From positions 1 through 61,995 of the forward strand of contig JAKAUQ010000017.1 in assembly GCA_021827705.1 (NCBI GenBank): a stretch of 61,995 nt of DNA, given 5' to 3'. The stretch's first letter is position 1. Every line of letters begins with the position of its first letter. The position numbers and the translations under genes were made by a program. The DNA comes from Actinomycetes bacterium. GTDB taxonomy: Bacteria > Actinomycetota > Acidimicrobiia > Acidimicrobiales > RAAP-2. Shown here in pieces: positions 14,956-24,059 of this stretch. A model generated the notes under the pieces. That model saw only the letters and a list, made by a program, of their open reading frames with translations, searched no databases and was not told where the DNA came from.

Positions 14956-17133
14956 GTCGGCGTCTTTGGCGGCCGCCGGTGCGATGGAGTCGAGGACGAA
15001 GGCCAGGACCAGCGCCTCATCACGCCACGCGTCGTAGCGCCCCGAGGGTCCGCCGTGCCCCGCGCCGAGCTCCGTCTTGAGGTACGCCTCGTTGTCGGGG
15101 TTGGCCGCGCGCAGCGCCTGGACCCATTTGGCGGGCTCCCAGTAGCCCACCCGCGAGTCGTTGAGTCCTGCCGTGGCCAACAGGCGCGGGTAGCGGCGCG
15201 GGGCGCCGTCGACCTCGGTGGCGCGCACGTTGTCGTAGGGCGAGTAAGAGCGAATCGTGCGGTAGGCCAGGGGGTCGTCGTCCGGGTCGCCCCACTCCTC
15301 CCACTCGCCGATGGTCAGGGGGAGGGTGGGATCGAGCATCGTCGTCAGGACGTCGACGAAGGGCACCTCGGCGACCACAGCGCGCCACAGGGTCGGCGCG
15401 AGGTTCATGACGGCGCCCATCAGCAGGCCACCCGCGGAGCCCCCCCGCGCCGCCAGCTGGTCCGGGGAGGTCCACCCGGATGCCACCAGGTGGCGGGCGA
15501 CCGCGACGAAGTCGCTGAAGGTCGTGGGCTTCTGGGCCAGGCGGCCCATCTCATACCAGGTACGGCCCATCTCGCCGCCGCCGCGAACGTGGGCGATGGC
15601 GAAGACGACGCCGCGCTCCAGCAGTGAGAGGCGAATGGAGGAGAACGTCGGGTCGATGGAGATCTCGTAGCTCCCGTAGCCGTAGAGCAGGAGGGGAGCG
15701 GCGGCCCGGGGGACCAGTTGCCCGTCGCGCTCCTCGAGCAGGTCGCGTCGCGCGACCCACGAGACCGGGATGCGCTGGCCATCGCTGGCGGTCACCCACA
15801 GGCGCCCCGTGGTGTAGGCCGACCCGTCATAGCCGCCCCGCACGCGTTGCTGCTTGCGCACCACCATCGTCCCGCTGGCCAGGTCGACGTCGGCCACCAG
15901 GTACGGCGTAACCAGGGAGGTCAGGCCGATGCGCAGCGACGAGGTGGTGTAGTTGGGGTTCGCGCCCACCCCTACGGTGCTGGGCTGCTCGGGTCCCTCG
16001 ACGAGCCACGAGCGGGCCAGCAGATCGCCGCCCCACGGGTCGTCGGCGGGCAGCGGGACGACCCGGACCGCCGAAGAACCCTCCAGGCGCTCGGCCAGTA
16101 CCAGGTAGCCGGCGAAGGCCTCGACGCCGTCCAGTCGCGTTCCGGGGCGGTGCCCAACGATCTCGTGCCAGGGCCCGACCGCGCTGGGCCCCACCAGCAG
16201 GCGGAAGTCGGTGGCGTCCTCGTTGGTGAGCTTCAGCCACCACGGATGGCCAGCCGCATCGAGGGCGTGCTCCAGGCCGTACTCGATGCCACTGCTCCGG
16301 GGCTCGCCGACCTGCAGGTTGCCGGTCGGGTCGTCGGCGGGCAGCCAGTGCGACTCGGACGTCGTCGACGACGCCGACACGATGACGATGACCTCGCGGT
16401 CCCGCGAGCGCCCCACCGAGACCGAGAACTGGGGATCGGGCTCCTCGTAGACCAGGACGTCGCTGCTCGCGGGCGTCCCCAGGGCGTGGCGCCAGATCTG
16501 ATAGGGGCGCATGGCCTCGTCGACGCGCGTGTAGAAGAACACGAGCGAGTCGCCCGACCACGCGGCGCCGTAGTAGACGTCGTCAATGGTCTCGTTGGTG
16601 GGATCTTGGTCGCCCAAGGGGCGGAAGCTCAGCCGATGGCGCTCGTGGCCGTCGATGTCCGAGGCCAGCGCGAGCCACTGGTCGTCGGGGCTGATCTCGA
16701 AGACCCCCACCGAGAAGTAGTCGTGTCCTTGAGCCTCGGCATTCTCATCGAGGATGACGACCTCGCCGTCCAAGGAAGATTCGGCGTCCACGCTCGGAGG
16801 TGGCTCGTCGGGCGCCGCCAGCACGCGGCACGACAGGGGGTAGTCGAGTCCCTCGCGCGTGCGCTCGAAGTACCACCACGAGCCACGACGCACCGGGACC
16901 GAGATGTCGGTCTCGTCGATGCGTCGGCGGATCTCCCCGTAGAGGCGCTCGCGCAGGCCGTCGAGCCCGTCGAGCCCGGCGGCCAGGTAGTCGTTCTCGT
17001 CGCGCAGCAGGCGCAGGACCTCAGCGTCGTCGCGATCGCGCAACCAGTGGTAGGGGTCCAGGCGCACGTCGCCGTGACGTTCGATCTGGTGGGGGCGCTG
17101 CGCGGCGCGGGGGGAGGTGGGCACGGCACCCAC
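14842..17133 (-). CDS. ptrB: Oligopeptidase B (S9A prolyl oligopeptidase family)
   Basis: A 763-residue serine peptidase, cytoplasmic by its lack of a signal peptide. An N-terminal 'RHGDVRLDPYHWLRD' opens the family, a seven-bladed propeller fills about 70-420, and the hydrolase domain follows. The nucleophile is in 'ARGGSAGGLL' (about S565), the Asp in 'GLNDSRVGYWEP' (about 657) and the His in 'GAGHGGPSGRY' (about 692). 'AHVRGGGEMGR' is typical of oligopeptidase B, which cuts short peptides after basic residues. The last 40 residues after 'DSIAPAAAK' are acidic/basic low complexity and overlap the convergent gene. AATACT stands 6 nt upstream of the GTG start. Confidence 0.9.
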   Translation of the reverse strand: MGAVPTSPRAAQRPHQIERHGDVRLDPYHWLRDRDDAEVLRLLRDENDYLAAGLDGLDGLRERLYGEIRRRIDETDISVPVRRGSWWYFERTREGLDYPLSCRVLAAPDEPPPSVDAESSLDGEVVILDENAEAQGHDYFSVGVFEISPDDQWLALASDIDGHERHRLSFRPLGDQDPTNETIDDVYYGAAWSGDSLVFFYTRVDEAMRPYQIWRHALGTPASSDVLVYEEPDPQFSVSVGRSRDREVIVIVSASSTTSESHWLPADDPTGNLQVGEPRSSGIEYGLEHALDAAGHPWWLKLTNEDATDFRLLVGPSAVGPWHEIVGHRPGTRLDGVEAFAGYLVLAERLEGSSAVRVVPLPADDPWGGDLLARSWLVEGPEQPSTVGVGANPNYTTSSLRIGLTSLVTPYLVADVDLASGTMVVRKQQRVRGGYDGSAYTTGRLWVTASDGQRIPVSWVARRDLLEERDGQLVPRAAAPLLLYGYGSYEISIDPTFSSIRLSLLERGVVFAIAHVRGGGEMGRTWYEMGRLAQKPTTFSDFVAVARHLVASGWTSPDQLAARGGSAGGLLMGAVMNLAPTLWRAVVAEVPFVDVLTTMLDPTLPLTIGEWEEWGDPDDDPLAYRTIRSYSPYDNVRATEVDGAPRRYPRLLATAGLNDSRVGYWEPAKWVQALRAANPDNEAYLKTELGAGHGGPSGRYDAWRDEALVLAFVLDSIAPAAAKDADSVAGDDEGRDDHESRDDRHDGDPATPPGVVPGPARPV

Positions 17134-17139
17134 TCTGCC

Positions 17140-17145
17140 AGTATT
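17140..17145 (-). promoter_or_regulatory. -10-like AATACT upstream of oligopeptidase B
   Basis: AATACT (minus strand), then 6 nt, then GTG 17133. It fits the leaderless pattern at positions 2 and 6 only. Confidence 0.35.
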
Positions 17146-17173
17146 TTCGGTACGGGCGTGAGGGGCTTCTTAC

Positions 17174-17187
17174 TACTATGGGCATAG
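17174..17187 (+). promoter_or_regulatory. Promoter and overlapping palindrome upstream of sufB
   Basis: TACTAT (17174-17179) is a plausible -10 box. It is overlapped by the perfect palindrome CTATG-GG-CATAG (17176-17187). A ribosome site GGAGG (17199-17203) follows before the GTG at 17210. A dimeric regulator bound here would block initiation, so this is a candidate Fe-S or iron-stress operator. Confidence 0.45.
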
Positions 17188-17209
17188 GACAAAATCCTGG
17201 AGGCAGGGC

Positions 17210-18610
<1,401 letters not shown>

Positions 18611-18638
18611 GGTCCGAGGCGAGTGGAGGACCCTCAAC

Positions 18639-18983
18639 ATGCCGATGCGCGAGGAGTGCAAGCACTTCCAGAGCCGCACCTACGCCTCGGGTGAGGTGGC
18701 GCGCTTCTGTGTGCTGGGCAATGCTCCCGACCAGCCCTGGTCGTGCCCCGAAGACTGCGTGACCTACGAGCGGCGCCTCGCCGACGTGGGGTGGACCCAC
18801 GGCACCCTGGTGAGCCGTCCCGTCGAGCCCGTGCCCGAGGGCAGCTCCGTCGATGAGCGACGTTCCGTGCTGGCCGAGGCCGATGGGATCATCGAGCAGG
18901 TGGCCCCGCGCCTCGACGAGGAGCGACAGCGCGACCTCGAGCGACAGGCGCGTGGTTGGCGCTTCTGGCGCCGGCGCCCATGA
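18639..18983 (+). CDS. Small four-cysteine protein between sufB and sufD
   Basis: A 114-residue protein I cannot assign to a named family. Cysteines at 7, 24, 36 and 40 ('REECKHF', 'ARFCVLG', 'SCPEDCVTYE') could bind zinc or an Fe-S cluster; the rest is acidic helix ending in a basic 'GWRFWRRRP' tail. It lies 28 bp downstream of sufB with the same orientation and an upstream GGAGG (about 18623), so it is co-expressed with SufB. Its place in the Fe-S island suggests an accessory role such as cluster carrier or sensor, which is inference from context. Confidence 0.65.
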   Translation: MPMREECKHFQSRTYASGEVARFCVLGNAPDQPWSCPEDCVTYERRLADVGWTHGTLVSRPVEPVPEGSSVDERRSVLAEADGIIEQVAPRLDEERQRDLERQARGWRFWRRRP

Positions 18984-18984
18984 C

Positions 18985-19812
18985 CTACTGGCCCGAGTAG
19001 TTCGGCGGCCGCCGCTCCAGGAAGGCCGACAGGGCCTCGCGCAGGTCGTCGCTCTCGAGGAACAGGGTGCTCCAGCGTGCGACGAAGTCGAGGCCCTCGT
19101 CCACGGTGCGCCCGTCGTTGGCCTGGAGGACGGCTTTGGACCCGCGCACCGCGAGAGGCGAATTGCCCGCGATGGTGGCGGCGAGCTCCTGGGCGGCGGT
19201 GACGGCGTCGGCTGCGGTGGCTCCCGTGACCCGATTGACCAGTCCGATCTCGGCGGCGCGCGCCGCATCGATGTCGACTCCCGTGTAGATGAGTTCAGCC
19301 GCGTGCGCCGGGCCCACGATGCGCGGGAGGCGCTGAAGGGTACCCAGATCGGCCACGATCGCCATGCGGGTCTCGCGCACCGAGAACACCGCGTCGGCGG
19401 CGGCCAGGCGGATGTCGCAGGCCGTCACCAGGTCGACGCCCCCGCCGAGGCAGTAGCCGCCGACGCCGGCGATGACCGGGACGGGCAGGTGCGCCAGGGA
19501 CGAGATGGCCCCTTGCATGGCGCGAACCTGAGCGAGCCGGTGGCTCGCGCGTACCGCCGAGGAGCCCGTCGCGCTCGCGCCCAACAGATCGCCGCCCAGC
19601 TCCTTGAGATCGAGGCCGACGGTGAAGTGGTCCCCGCGACACCCCAGGACGACGGCACGAACCTCGTGGTCGCCGGCGATCTGGGCCGTCGCGCGCGGCA
19701 GCTCGAGCCAGAATGCTCGGCCCAGCGCGTTGCGCGCCTCGGGCCGGCTCAGCCAGATCGTGGCCACCGCTCCCTCGTAGGTGACCTCTACCACCTCGGC
19801 GTTCCCGGCCAT
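18985..19812 (-). CDS. Enoyl-CoA hydratase/isomerase family protein
   Basis: A 275-residue crotonase-fold enzyme. Oxyanion-hole segments are 'CRGDHFTVGLDLKEL' (about 58-72) and 'GVGGYCLGGGVDLVTACD' (about 115-132). The 'FTVGLDL' pattern and acidic residues in 'LIYTGVDIDAARAAEIGLVNRV' resemble delta3,5-delta2,4-dienoyl-CoA isomerases (ECH1) more than the plain hydratase. ATG 19812 is chosen because AAGGAGG precedes it; the frame is open 22 codons further. It is inserted on the opposite strand between the Cys-rich gene (2-bp gap) and sufD, interrupting the suf plus-strand arm. Confidence 0.85.
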   Translation of the reverse strand: MAGNAEVVEVTYEGAVATIWLSRPEARNALGRAFWLELPRATAQIAGDHEVRAVVLGCRGDHFTVGLDLKELGGDLLGASATGSSAVRASHRLAQVRAMQGAISSLAHLPVPVIAGVGGYCLGGGVDLVTACDIRLAAADAVFSVRETRMAIVADLGTLQRLPRIVGPAHAAELIYTGVDIDAARAAEIGLVNRVTGATAADAVTAAQELAATIAGNSPLAVRGSKAVLQANDGRTVDEGLDFVARWSTLFLESDDLREALSAFLERRPPNYSGQ

Positions 19813-19893
19813 CGCTGCCTCCTTCCCGATCGAGCCTACGCACCCGTCGGCCTGGTGGCCGGGGGACCGCCAGTACACTGACTAAGCCCCGCT

Positions 19894-21120
19894 ATGGTTC
19901 CGTTCTCCGAGAGTGTCCGCGACTACGTGCGCGCCCAACCCGATGCCGCGGGACGCCTGGCCGCCCTGGAGCGCTTCGGCGCCCTCGGCCTGCCCACGGC
20001 CAGCGAGGAGGTCTGGCGCTACGCCCCCCTCGACGCATTCGACCTGGAGCGCTACGTGCTGGCCACCGCGGCGCCGACCACCCTGGCGACCTCGCTCGCT
20101 GACGCGCTCGCGTCGGTGGCGGCCACCACGATCCGCCTCGGCGACGGCTTCGTGCTCGATGGCGGGCGCCCGGTGCCGGGCGTGGACGTCTCCTGGCTCC
20201 CGGCCCCCGTGGGCCCGGACCTCGACTTCTACGCCAGTGATGCCTTCTCCCTGCTCAACGCGGCGGTGACTCCCGGCGTGACCACGATCACGGTGCGATC
20301 GGGTGTCGAGGTTCTCGGGCCCCTGGTGATCGCCTGCGCCGCGGGCGCGACCGCCTCGTTCCCGCGGGTGCACGTCGTCGTGGAGCCGGGGGCCCGCGCA
20401 GTCGTGATCGAGGCCTACGAGGGCGGACACGAGTCCCTCGTCGACATGGTGGGTGAGTACGACATCGGCGCCGGCGCCGCCTTGACGTTGGTGGCGTACC
20501 AGCGGCTGGACCACTCGGCGTGGCACATCGCGCGCACGACGGCCCGGCTCGATCGCGATGCCCGCCTGAACCACGCCGTGGTGGGTTTGGGCGCACGCTA
20601 CGACCGAAGCCGCAACGATGCCGTGATGCTGGGCTCGGGCGCCGAGAATGTACTGCGCACGACGTTCTTCGGGTCGGGCGACCAGGTCCACGACTTTCGC
20701 ACCCGCCAGTACCACGTCGCCGCGCGAACCCGCTCGACCCTCCTGTCCAAGGGCGCGGTGGCCGATGAGGCCCGATCGGTGTACACCGGCCTGATCGAGA
20801 TCGAGCACGGTGCGCGGCGCACCGACGCCCGCCAGACGAACCACAACCTGCTGCTGTCGCCGCAGGCGCACGCCGACAGTGTTCCCAACCTCGAGATCCG
20901 CGAGAACGACGTGGTGTGCGCCCACGCCTCCAGCGTCGGCCCCCTCGACGAGATCCAGCGCTGGTACCTGGAGTCCCGGGGCGTGCCGCGACGCGAGGCG
21001 CAGAGGCTGATGATTCGTGGCTTCTTCTTGGAGATGCTCGACGCCCTGCCGCCGGCTGTGGCCGAGCTCCTGACGCGGGACGTGGACGCGGCGCTCGGCG
21101 CGCTGGAGGTGGCCGGGTGA
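19894..21120 (+). CDS. sufD: Fe-S cluster assembly protein SufD
   Basis: A 408-residue SufD. 'SEEVWRYAPLDAFDLERY' (about 38-55) is the N-terminal helix region; the beta-helix core contains 'VGEYDIGAGAALTLVAYQ', 'FFGSGDQVHDFRTRQYH' and 'HGARRTDARQTNHNLLLSPQ', with 'PNLEIRENDVVCAHASSVG' holding the conserved Cys-x-His that faces SufB, and 'GFFLEMLDALP' at the C-terminus. It is the partner of SufB in the SufBC2D scaffold. TACACT (19874-19879) lies 14 nt upstream, no ribosome site is evident. Its stop overlaps the Rieske gene start (GTGA). Confidence 0.95.
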   Translation: MVPFSESVRDYVRAQPDAAGRLAALERFGALGLPTASEEVWRYAPLDAFDLERYVLATAAPTTLATSLADALASVAATTIRLGDGFVLDGGRPVPGVDVSWLPAPVGPDLDFYASDAFSLLNAAVTPGVTTITVRSGVEVLGPLVIACAAGATASFPRVHVVVEPGARAVVIEAYEGGHESLVDMVGEYDIGAGAALTLVAYQRLDHSAWHIARTTARLDRDARLNHAVVGLGARYDRSRNDAVMLGSGAENVLRTTFFGSGDQVHDFRTRQYHVAARTRSTLLSKGAVADEARSVYTGLIEIEHGARRTDARQTNHNLLLSPQAHADSVPNLEIRENDVVCAHASSVGPLDEIQRWYLESRGVPRREAQRLMIRGFFLEMLDALPPAVAELLTRDVDAALGALEVAG

Positions 21121-21431
21121 GTGTGGTCGATGCCGGGGCGCTGGACGACTTCACCAGCGGCGGCACCCGCCAAGTGACCCTCGAGGGTCACGTAGTCGTC
21201 GTGGTGCGCATCGGAGACGACGTCTACGTCCTCGACGATCGCTGCAGCCACGAGGACTTCAGCCTGGCGCGCGGCGAGGTGGACGAGGAGTGCGCCACCA
21301 TCGAGTGCGCCCGTCACGGTGCGCAGTTCTCGCTGGCTGACGGGGCCGCACTGACGCTGCCGGCGACCCGTCCCGTGCATCGCTACGAGGCGGTCGTCCG
21401 CGACGGCCGCGTGGAAGTGAGCCTGGCGTGA
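21117..21431 (+). CDS. Rieske-type [2Fe-2S] ferredoxin in the suf operon
   Basis: A 104-residue soluble Rieske domain of the NirD/biphenyl-dioxygenase-ferredoxin type. Ligands are C43-x-H45 in 'DDRCSHEDF' and C64-x2-H67 in 'IECARHGAQF'. There is no membrane anchor or disulfide cysteine pair, unlike cytochrome bc1 Rieske proteins, so it is a cytoplasmic electron carrier. The GTG start overlaps the sufD stop and its own stop overlaps the sufC1 start, so it is translated as part of the sufD-sufC unit. It probably supplies electrons to cluster assembly or is a client; similar placement occurs in some actinobacterial suf operons. Confidence 0.85.
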   Translation: MSVVDAGALDDFTSGGTRQVTLEGHVVVVVRIGDDVYVLDDRCSHEDFSLARGEVDEECATIECARHGAQFSLADGAALTLPATRPVHRYEAVVRDGRVEVSLA

Positions 21432-22159
21432 GCGTGTTGACGATCCAGGGCTTGCGGGTGGCCGTGGGGGGTCGCGAGGTCGTGCGCGGTCTCGACCTGA
21501 CCATGCGCTCGGGTGAGGTCCACGTCATCATGGGGCCGAACGGCTCGGGCAAGTCCACGCTGGCCCACGCGCTAGCGGGCCATCCCGGCTACCACGTCAC
21601 GGGGGGCACTGCGGAGATCGACGGCGTCTCGCTGCTGGACCTGTCGCCGACGGACCGGGTCCGCCGTGGACTGTTCCTGGCCCTCCAGCAGCCCATCGAG
21701 GTGCCGGGCGTGCGGCTGGCCGACGTCCTGCGTGCCGCCGGCGTCGAGCCTCGCGGGCTCGACGCCAGGATCCGGGCTGAGGCCGAGCGCATCGGACTGC
21801 GGCCGGACCTGCTCGGCCGGTTCATGAACGTGGACCTCTCGGGAGGCGAGCGCAAGCGGGCCGAGGTCGTCCAGTTCGCCCTGCTGCGTCCGGCCTTCGC
21901 TCTGTTCGACGAGGTGGACTCGGGCCTTGACGTCGACGCGCTGGGTGCTGTGGCCCGACGCCTGGCCGCGTCCTCGCAGGAGTGGGGTTGCGGGGTGCTG
22001 GTGATCACCCACTTTGCGCGCCTGCTCCACGACCTCACGCCGACGGCGATCCACGTGGTGCGCGGCGGCCAGGTCGTGACCACGGGTGGCCCCGAACTGG
22101 CGGCAGTGCTCGAGCGCGAGGGCTACGAACCCTTCGGCGTGCCGGCATCTGACGCCTAG
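21428..22159 (+). CDS. sufC: Fe-S assembly ATPase SufC, first copy
   Basis: A 243-residue ABC ATPase without membrane partner. Walker A 'MGPNGSGKST' (about 35-44), signature 'LSGGERKRAEV' and Walker B 'FALFDEVDSGLDVDAL' are all SufC-like, including the R-K-R after the signature and the 'DSGLD' D-loop; the switch His is in 'VITHFARLL'. SufC powers conformational change of the SufBD scaffold. It overlaps the Rieske gene by 4 bp. A second complete sufC is at 25292-26050 on the other strand; the two differ throughout, so this is old paralogy and not a recent duplication. Confidence 0.93.
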   Translation: MSVLTIQGLRVAVGGREVVRGLDLTMRSGEVHVIMGPNGSGKSTLAHALAGHPGYHVTGGTAEIDGVSLLDLSPTDRVRRGLFLALQQPIEVPGVRLADVLRAAGVEPRGLDARIRAEAERIGLRPDLLGRFMNVDLSGGERKRAEVVQFALLRPAFALFDEVDSGLDVDALGAVARRLAASSQEWGCGVLVITHFARLLHDLTPTAIHVVRGGQVVTTGGPELAAVLEREGYEPFGVPASDA

Positions 22160-22168
22160 AGGCACGGG

Positions 22169-22174
22169 TAGGAT
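22169..22174 (+). promoter_or_regulatory. -10 element TAGGAT, leaderless start of LCP gene
   Basis: TAGGAT, then TGCACG, then ATG 22181. Confidence 0.55.
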
Positions 22175-22180
22175 TGCACG

Positions 22181-23533
22181 ATGCCTGACGGACGTCACAG
22201 CGCGGCGCGCGGACGCGACGGCCGGGCTGGTCGGCACCATCGACCCCTGGCCAACGGGGACCGGCTCGAGGAGCTGGGCACGCAGATCGAGCACAGCGCC
22301 CATCCCGAGCGCGTCGTGCGGACCCGACGGCCGCGCGCGCGGCGCACCCGGCGCCGCGCCGTCCGCGTGACGCTGATCGTCGGCATCACCCTGGTCGGGC
22401 TGGTGGTGGCGCTGGTCGGGGGGGGCTACCTCTACGCCCGCTACCGCTTCGGGCAGATCCCCAAGATCAACGTCGCGGGTGAGTTGCCCCAGATCTCGGG
22501 CAAGCCCTTCAATATCCTCGAGGTCGGCTCGGACTCCCGGGTGGGCCTGACCGGGCAGGTGGCCCGCCAGACCGGGGCGTCGGCGGGGCTGGTCAGCGGC
22601 CAGCGCAGCGACGTGGTCAAGATCATGCACATCGACCCCGCGGCCGGGACCATCGCGATCGTGTCGATCCCGCGCGACACCATGGTCACGCTGCTGGCGA
22701 ACCAGCGCCTCTACGGTCAGTTCAACCGGATCAACGTCAACTACGCCGACGGCCCCTCCCTGCTGGCCCAGACGATCACGGCCAACTTCGGCATCCCGAT
22801 CAACCACGTCATCCAGGTGAGCTTCGCGGGACTGATCAACGCGGCCGACGCCATCGGCGGCGTGTACCTGGACTTCCCGTATCCCGCCAAGGACGCCTAC
22901 TCCGGCCTCAAGATTCCTCACGCCGGCTGCCAACTGGTGACCGGGTTCCAGGCACTGGCCGTCGCGCGGAGCCGCCACTACCAGTGGCTCCAGGGCGGGG
23001 TGTGGCACTACGACCCCACCAGCGACTTCGGGCGGATCGATCGCCAGAACGTGTTCATCCGGGCGCTGATCAGTCGGGCCAAGCACCTGTACAACCCGTT
23101 GACGATCAACTCGTTCCTGTCCAAGATCCCCCAGGGCATCACCCTGGACAGCAGATTCACCCTGAACGAGCTGATCGGCCTGGCCGTCAAGTTCCACGGC
23201 TACAACCCGGCCAACATGCTGACCTACACACTGCCCACCGTGCCGGCAACGGTCCCGGGCCTGGGTGACGTGCTCTTCGCTCAGGAGCCCCAAGCCCAGC
23301 AGCTGCTGGTGCAGGTCTTCGGATCGTCCCTGCTGACGCCCACCAACCCGCCGCCGAACCAGCAACTGCAGACGCCGCTGCCGCCCAAGATCGCGCCCAC
23401 CACGACCACCACGACCCTTGCCCCCACCTCGACCACCGCCGCCAGGACGACGACCTCGACGGTCCGGCCCACGACAGCGGTCAACCCCACCACGGCGGTG
23501 CCGTACTTCGACCCGGTGCCCTGCAGCCCCTGA
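22181..23533 (+). CDS. LytR-CpsA-Psr (LCP) family glycopolymer transferase
   Basis: A 450-residue membrane-anchored protein: basic cytoplasmic tail (1-60), one membrane helix (about 62-84), an LCP domain (about 100-330) and a Thr/Pro-rich tail (about 390-440). 'LEVGSDSRVGL' carries the first conserved Asp/Arg, 'QRSDVVKIMHIDP' the R-S-D motif, 'VSIPRDTMV' the pyrophosphate-binding Arg-Asp and 'NRINVNYADG' and 'RSRHYQW' later conserved blocks. LCP enzymes attach teichoic acid, arabinogalactan or capsule to peptidoglycan from polyprenyl-pyrophosphate. It sits between the two suf arms without functional link. Confidence 0.9.
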   Translation: MPDGRHSAARGRDGRAGRHHRPLANGDRLEELGTQIEHSAHPERVVRTRRPRARRTRRRAVRVTLIVGITLVGLVVALVGGGYLYARYRFGQIPKINVAGELPQISGKPFNILEVGSDSRVGLTGQVARQTGASAGLVSGQRSDVVKIMHIDPAAGTIAIVSIPRDTMVTLLANQRLYGQFNRINVNYADGPSLLAQTITANFGIPINHVIQVSFAGLINAADAIGGVYLDFPYPAKDAYSGLKIPHAGCQLVTGFQALAVARSRHYQWLQGGVWHYDPTSDFGRIDRQNVFIRALISRAKHLYNPLTINSFLSKIPQGITLDSRFTLNELIGLAVKFHGYNPANMLTYTLPTVPATVPGLGDVLFAQEPQAQQLLVQVFGSSLLTPTNPPPNQQLQTPLPPKIAPTTTTTTLAPTSTTAARTTTSTVRPTTAVNPTTAVPYFDPVPCSP

Positions 23534-23592
23534 GGCCGGCTTCGGCGTGGGGAGCACGAGGGACCGACCCGCACCTCGCCGGGGCGCGCTCG

Positions 23593-24057
23593 CTAGGGCG
23601 TAGCCTCGTCGAGGGCCTGGGCCAGGGTGTTCCAGGCCAAGGTGGCGCACTTGATGCGCACGGGGAACTTCACGACGCCGGCCAGGGCCGCCAGTTCGCC
23701 GTCGGAGCGCAGGTCGGGCGCCGGCGCCGGAGCCGGAGCGCCTTCGGCACCGTCCTCGTGGAGTGTCATCATCGCCTTGAACCGCTCGATGACGTGGCGC
23801 ACGTCCTCGATGCGCTTGCCCTTGACCGCCGCGCTCATCATCGACGAGGAGGCCTGGGAGATCGAGCAACCGTGTCCGGTCAGCTTGATGTCCTCGAGCA
23901 CGCCGTCGCGCACCACCAGGTAGACCACCAGCTCGTCGCCGCACAGGGGGTTGAACCCCTCGGTGCGCGACGTGGCCCCGTCGAGCTCCCCGCGGTTGCG
24001 CGGCGAGCGGTAGTGGTCGAGGATGATCTCCCGGTAGAGGTCGTCCAGATTGGCCAT
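23593..24057 (-). CDS. sufU: SufU-type Fe-S assembly sulfur acceptor
   Basis: A 154-residue IscU-fold protein. Three cysteines at 39 ('NPLCGDE'), 64 ('GHGCSISQASSS') and 137 ('RIKCATLAW') plus Asp41 are the SufU zinc/cluster ligands. The residue spacing between the second and third Cys is enlarged by an insertion that includes the Ala/Pro repeat 'EGAPAPAPAPDL' (about 105-115); an insertion at this place distinguishes SufU from IscU. SufU takes persulfide sulfur from SufS through zinc-ligand exchange. It begins 3 bp after the sufS stop, as last gene of sufC2-sufS-sufU. Confidence 0.93.
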   Translation of the reverse strand: MANLDDLYREIILDHYRSPRNRGELDGATSRTEGFNPLCGDELVVYLVVRDGVLEDIKLTGHGCSISQASSSMMSAAVKGKRIEDVRHVIERFKAMMTLHEDGAEGAPAPAPAPDLRSDGELAALAGVVKFPVRIKCATLAWNTLAQALDEATP

Positions 24058-24059
24058 GG

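Noticed and set aside
15718-17187. 489-codon frame antisense to oligopeptidase B
   Set aside because: Mirror of codon bias; no start signal and no homology pattern.
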